Under the pieces are notes generated by a model. It did no database searches. It was not told the DNA's origin and worked only from the letters and a program-made list of their open reading frames with translations. 64,000 nt of DNA. Origin: Adiantum capillus-veneris (taxonomy: Eukaryota; Streptophyta; Polypodiopsida; Polypodiales; Pteridaceae). Shown in pieces: positions 61,401 through 64,000 of this stretch (positions are counted from its first letter, which is position 1; each line of letters starts with the position of its first letter). The DNA lies in contig CM043960.1 of NCBI GenBank assembly GCA_014529385.2, forward strand, positions 70,187,410 to 70,251,409, written 5' to 3'. Position numbers and translations under genes: made by a program.

Positions 61401-61983
61401 ATACTGCAATAAGACAGGATGGTGAGTTTAGACACGCGTCCCACAGCCGCATTGCGACTTGTATAAAGACTAGCTACAATATCCCAAGCTTGTTTTGTAG
61501 ATTTCAGTGAAAGAATGTGAGGAGTAATAGTGCGCTTCACAAACAACACAATCAATGCATGAGCCTATGCATCTTTTACATCCCAACGAGCTTGCTCAGT
61601 CATTGACAGATTGGATGGGGACAACTATCCTATGTGGTCTTACAGATGCAACATGTCCTTGTGTCAAAGGTGTCTGGAACATTGTGCAAGGCATTGATGC
61701 ACACCTTGGTTTTGAGGATGTAGGCGATGTTGAGGATGTTGCAGTTTTTGGTGGCAGGGTTACTGCTGCCAGAGTTGTTTTCCCTTCAACAACAAATATC
61801 TTGAGCACATCTGTGTTGTTGTCAACCATGGCAAATGTTGTACCTAATGTGAAAACTACCCTAAAAGAGGAGAAACCAAGCGGGAACAACACGTGCTATA
61901 TAGAACAAACCGTAGAAGACTGTAAGGGACTTGCTATGCAAAAAATGGCACTGACAGAATTTATGCACAAAATGACGAAATAG
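61400..61983. pseudogene. Head-to-head copia gag fragments
   Basis: On the minus strand 61567-61400 reads VKRTITPHILSLKSTKQAWD and ASLYTSRNAA, the UBN2 region. On the plus strand from 61596 it reads RLDGDNYPMWSY and KGVWNIVQGID, the gag N-terminus, continuing as an open frame to 61983. In normal copia gag these follow one another on one strand, so a segment has been inverted. Confidence 0.6.
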
Positions 61984-62319
61984 CCTGCACAATACTACCT
62001 GTAGTGGAAACGAAAGCAGAAATTAGCCCAAATCAAAAATCATGAAAGCTCACAAAAATTGGAGAAAGTGAGTAGGCATGTATTGGAGCTGCTAGGAACT
62101 AAGCTCGAGAGGACGCAACCTGCTCTCATAGCATTTTTTGGAATTAGGGTTGCAAGAAAACACACACATCTTGGAGAAGATGAAGGAAGCTCAAGACAGA
62201 GAATAGAGAGTGTATTACTTAGTGTGCAATGGAAAGATAGATAGCCCTAGAGTGATGGGCATATTTACAATACATGGGGGTAAAAACCTCCTAGTGAGGG
62301 AAAAAATGCCTCGGTGGTC
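61984..62319. other. No gene seen
   Basis: One short + frame (62059-62244), no family features. Confidence 0.4.
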
Positions 62320-62971
62320 CTAAGTGTGTTCACACACGTCACTACCACATGTATATGGTAACACTAGGGACATATCATATGTCAAGGCATGGTTTGTTTT
62401 TAAGGAATGGACTTGCATGAGATGTCCCAAAGATGGCAATGACCATGATTCAGGCATCAGATCTCTTTCTTTTTTAGAGACCATTCGTCCTAGGTTATCT
62501 ACTAGGTCTGGATCTTCTACCACTTTATAAGTTACACCAGTATGGTCCACATATCTATCAGTTAGATAATTCACAGCTAGCTCTTCAATGAACTTCATAG
62601 GCAACTTGACAAACAAAGTGATTTTAGGGGTTTTCATATATCTTTGTCCCAAATTGGTTGTCAAATTGGTGCACTAAGGTCATGTTGAAATCCCACATTT
62701 TCAGTGGTACTCTATTGGAACTAACTGTCTCAAGTCCTTTCTCGTGTAGATCGGAAGCCATTTTATAGAAACCAAAAGAATTTGAAGTCATATCAGACCT
62801 GTAGCCCTCAATGATAGGTTCTGGGAGTTCTATAGGCTCTGCTATGAGTTCTTGATTGATGCTCTCATATAATGATACTCTACTCTTGGTCTCTATCTCT
62901 AACCTAGCCCTTGAATTATAAAAGTTATCATATCTTAAAAGCATGAAATAAAAAACAAATTGAGTGTGCAC
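62320..62971 (-). pseudogene. Two-frame ORF of unknown function
   Basis: 62971-62624 (LYESINQELIAEPIELPEP, FGFYKMASDLHEKGLE) and 62664-62320 (ITLFVKLPMKFIEELAV, DRYVDHTGVTYKVVEDPDL) overlap with a frame change near 62640. Together about 215 residues, acidic, no known domain. Perhaps a transposon-encoded Gag-like protein. Confidence 0.4.
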
Positions 62972-64000
62972 AAACCCAATATTTGACCTATTAATGCTCT
63001 CTCTAAAATTGTAACAACACTTTTCAACTTGTCCAAAAAAATTTGTGTCTAAAACTTGTGTGAAGTTTATGTATACTCATAAACAATCAAAAATGTTAAG
63101 CCAACCCACTAAATCAGCTCTTCTTTCAAGTTTCAGTTGTCAACTCTTAAATGGTATGTTTCTAGGAAATGTTATATTGGAAACCCTAGCTCTACTTTGT
63201 TCCGAAGGTCTTATCTTAGTTGTTCCAAGTGGTCAAGATTGAAAAAATTCAAAACTTTGACCATTTTCTCTCAAAACTACCAAAAAGCTAGTTTCCAACC
63301 CCTTGACACAAAAATGGAATTTTGAGGCCTTAAACTTGTAGTATCGAAGTCCGTATGTGGAAACTACAACTGTTTCAGTGGAAACTACAACCATTTCAGT
63401 GAAAACTAGCTTTCACTTGCAACACAGAACTGGTTGTAACTTGAGCTCTCTTGGGTATTTTTGGCCCAAACTTAGTCACTTCAATGTATAGGACATGCAC
63501 AACATGGTCACCAAGTCTTGTCTCTATTTGAACGCCAACGCTGCTTTCTTCTCAAAATTTTAAAATTTTTTTCACTTAAGTTGGGTTCCTCACCTTATGA
63601 ATAACCTACCCACCAATTTTGGTCCAATTTGGAGTTTCAAAAGGTCCTTCAAAACCTATTTTGGCAGTTTCAGAGTCCTTTTCTATCACTGCTTTGAGCA
63701 TAACCTATGATTAGAATGTCCAAATTTGATTTTGAAGAGATCAATGAGTTTCTCACACCAAGGCAGAGGAGCACACCAAATTTCACCTATTTCTAACAAC
63801 CTTCAGACAAAGATCGCATTTTTTTCCTAAGATTAACACAGAGCTATCAGAATGGAGTTTTTCCTGTTTTGTTAGGTTTTCCACTCTTTGTAGATCTTAC
63901 CCTACCAATTTTGGTCCATTTTTACCTCTTTTGAGTGTTCTAGGTCAATGTTAGCATTTTTTGGCACTTTTGACTCTATTTCTCTCTGAAATCTGTCTTT
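62972..64000. other. Noncoding right flank
   Basis: No coding region. AT-rich sequence with recurring phrases (CCAATTTTGGTCCA at about 63612 and 63905). A short tandem repeat is listed separately. Confidence 0.45.
63357..63410 (+). repeat. 21-bp tandem repeat, 2.5 copies
   Basis: GTGGAAACTACAAC followed by TGTTTCA or CATTTCA, twice, with a third partial GTGAAAACTA. Copies differ at few positions. Confidence 0.75.

Overview
The window is non-coding-rich nuclear DNA from a land plant with a large, transposon-filled genome. I see no intact host gene. Plant origin is supported by Ty3/gypsy and copia elements of plant type (dual RNase H pol, initiator-Met PBS for copia), a plant-like 157-bp satellite, and a degraded histone H3 copy closest to plant CENH3. 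A DUF7869-like transposon and unusual gypsy lineages lean towards a seed-free plant, but the sequence alone does not settle this.

The backbone of the left two thirds is one tandem satellite (about 315-bp dimer of 159 + 156-bp halves). It is seen in five blocks: 872-1446, 10682-12998, 16185-17162, 25790-26425 and 42601-44375. They appear to be one array split by four insertions: (1) a Tat-like gypsy element on + (1447-10681); (2) a gag-only copia element on - (12999-16184); (3) a gypsy element on - with a perfect GGTCC target duplication and an extra ORF after integrase (17163-25789); (4) a gag-protease-only retroelement on + (26426-42600). The 3' LTR of element 4 is itself split by a probable DNA transposon (34109-41978) holding transposase-like fragments, a two-part minus-strand ORF and a frameshifted, intronless CENH3-like histone fragment (40582-41090).

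Right of the satellite lie a decayed DUF7869-type transposase gene on + (44513-47210), copia LTR/PBS debris, and a second, younger Tat-like gypsy element on - (49551-60324). That element has a full 2.65-kb 3' LTR, a truncated 5' LTR, and four small ORFs between PBS and gag. The last 3.7 kb hold copia gag fragments in both orientations and unassigned ORFs.

The most interesting points are: a family of about 70-residue ORFs shared by the 5' leaders of the two Tat-like elements, with a second paralogous ORF pair beside it; the CENH3-like pseudogene near a nucleosome-sized satellite; the extra Kozak-started 3' ORF of element 3; and two retroelements reduced to gag or gag-protease. Almost every coding region carries stops or frameshifts, so functions are those of the ancestral elements. 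Where a frame opens without an ATG this is stated.
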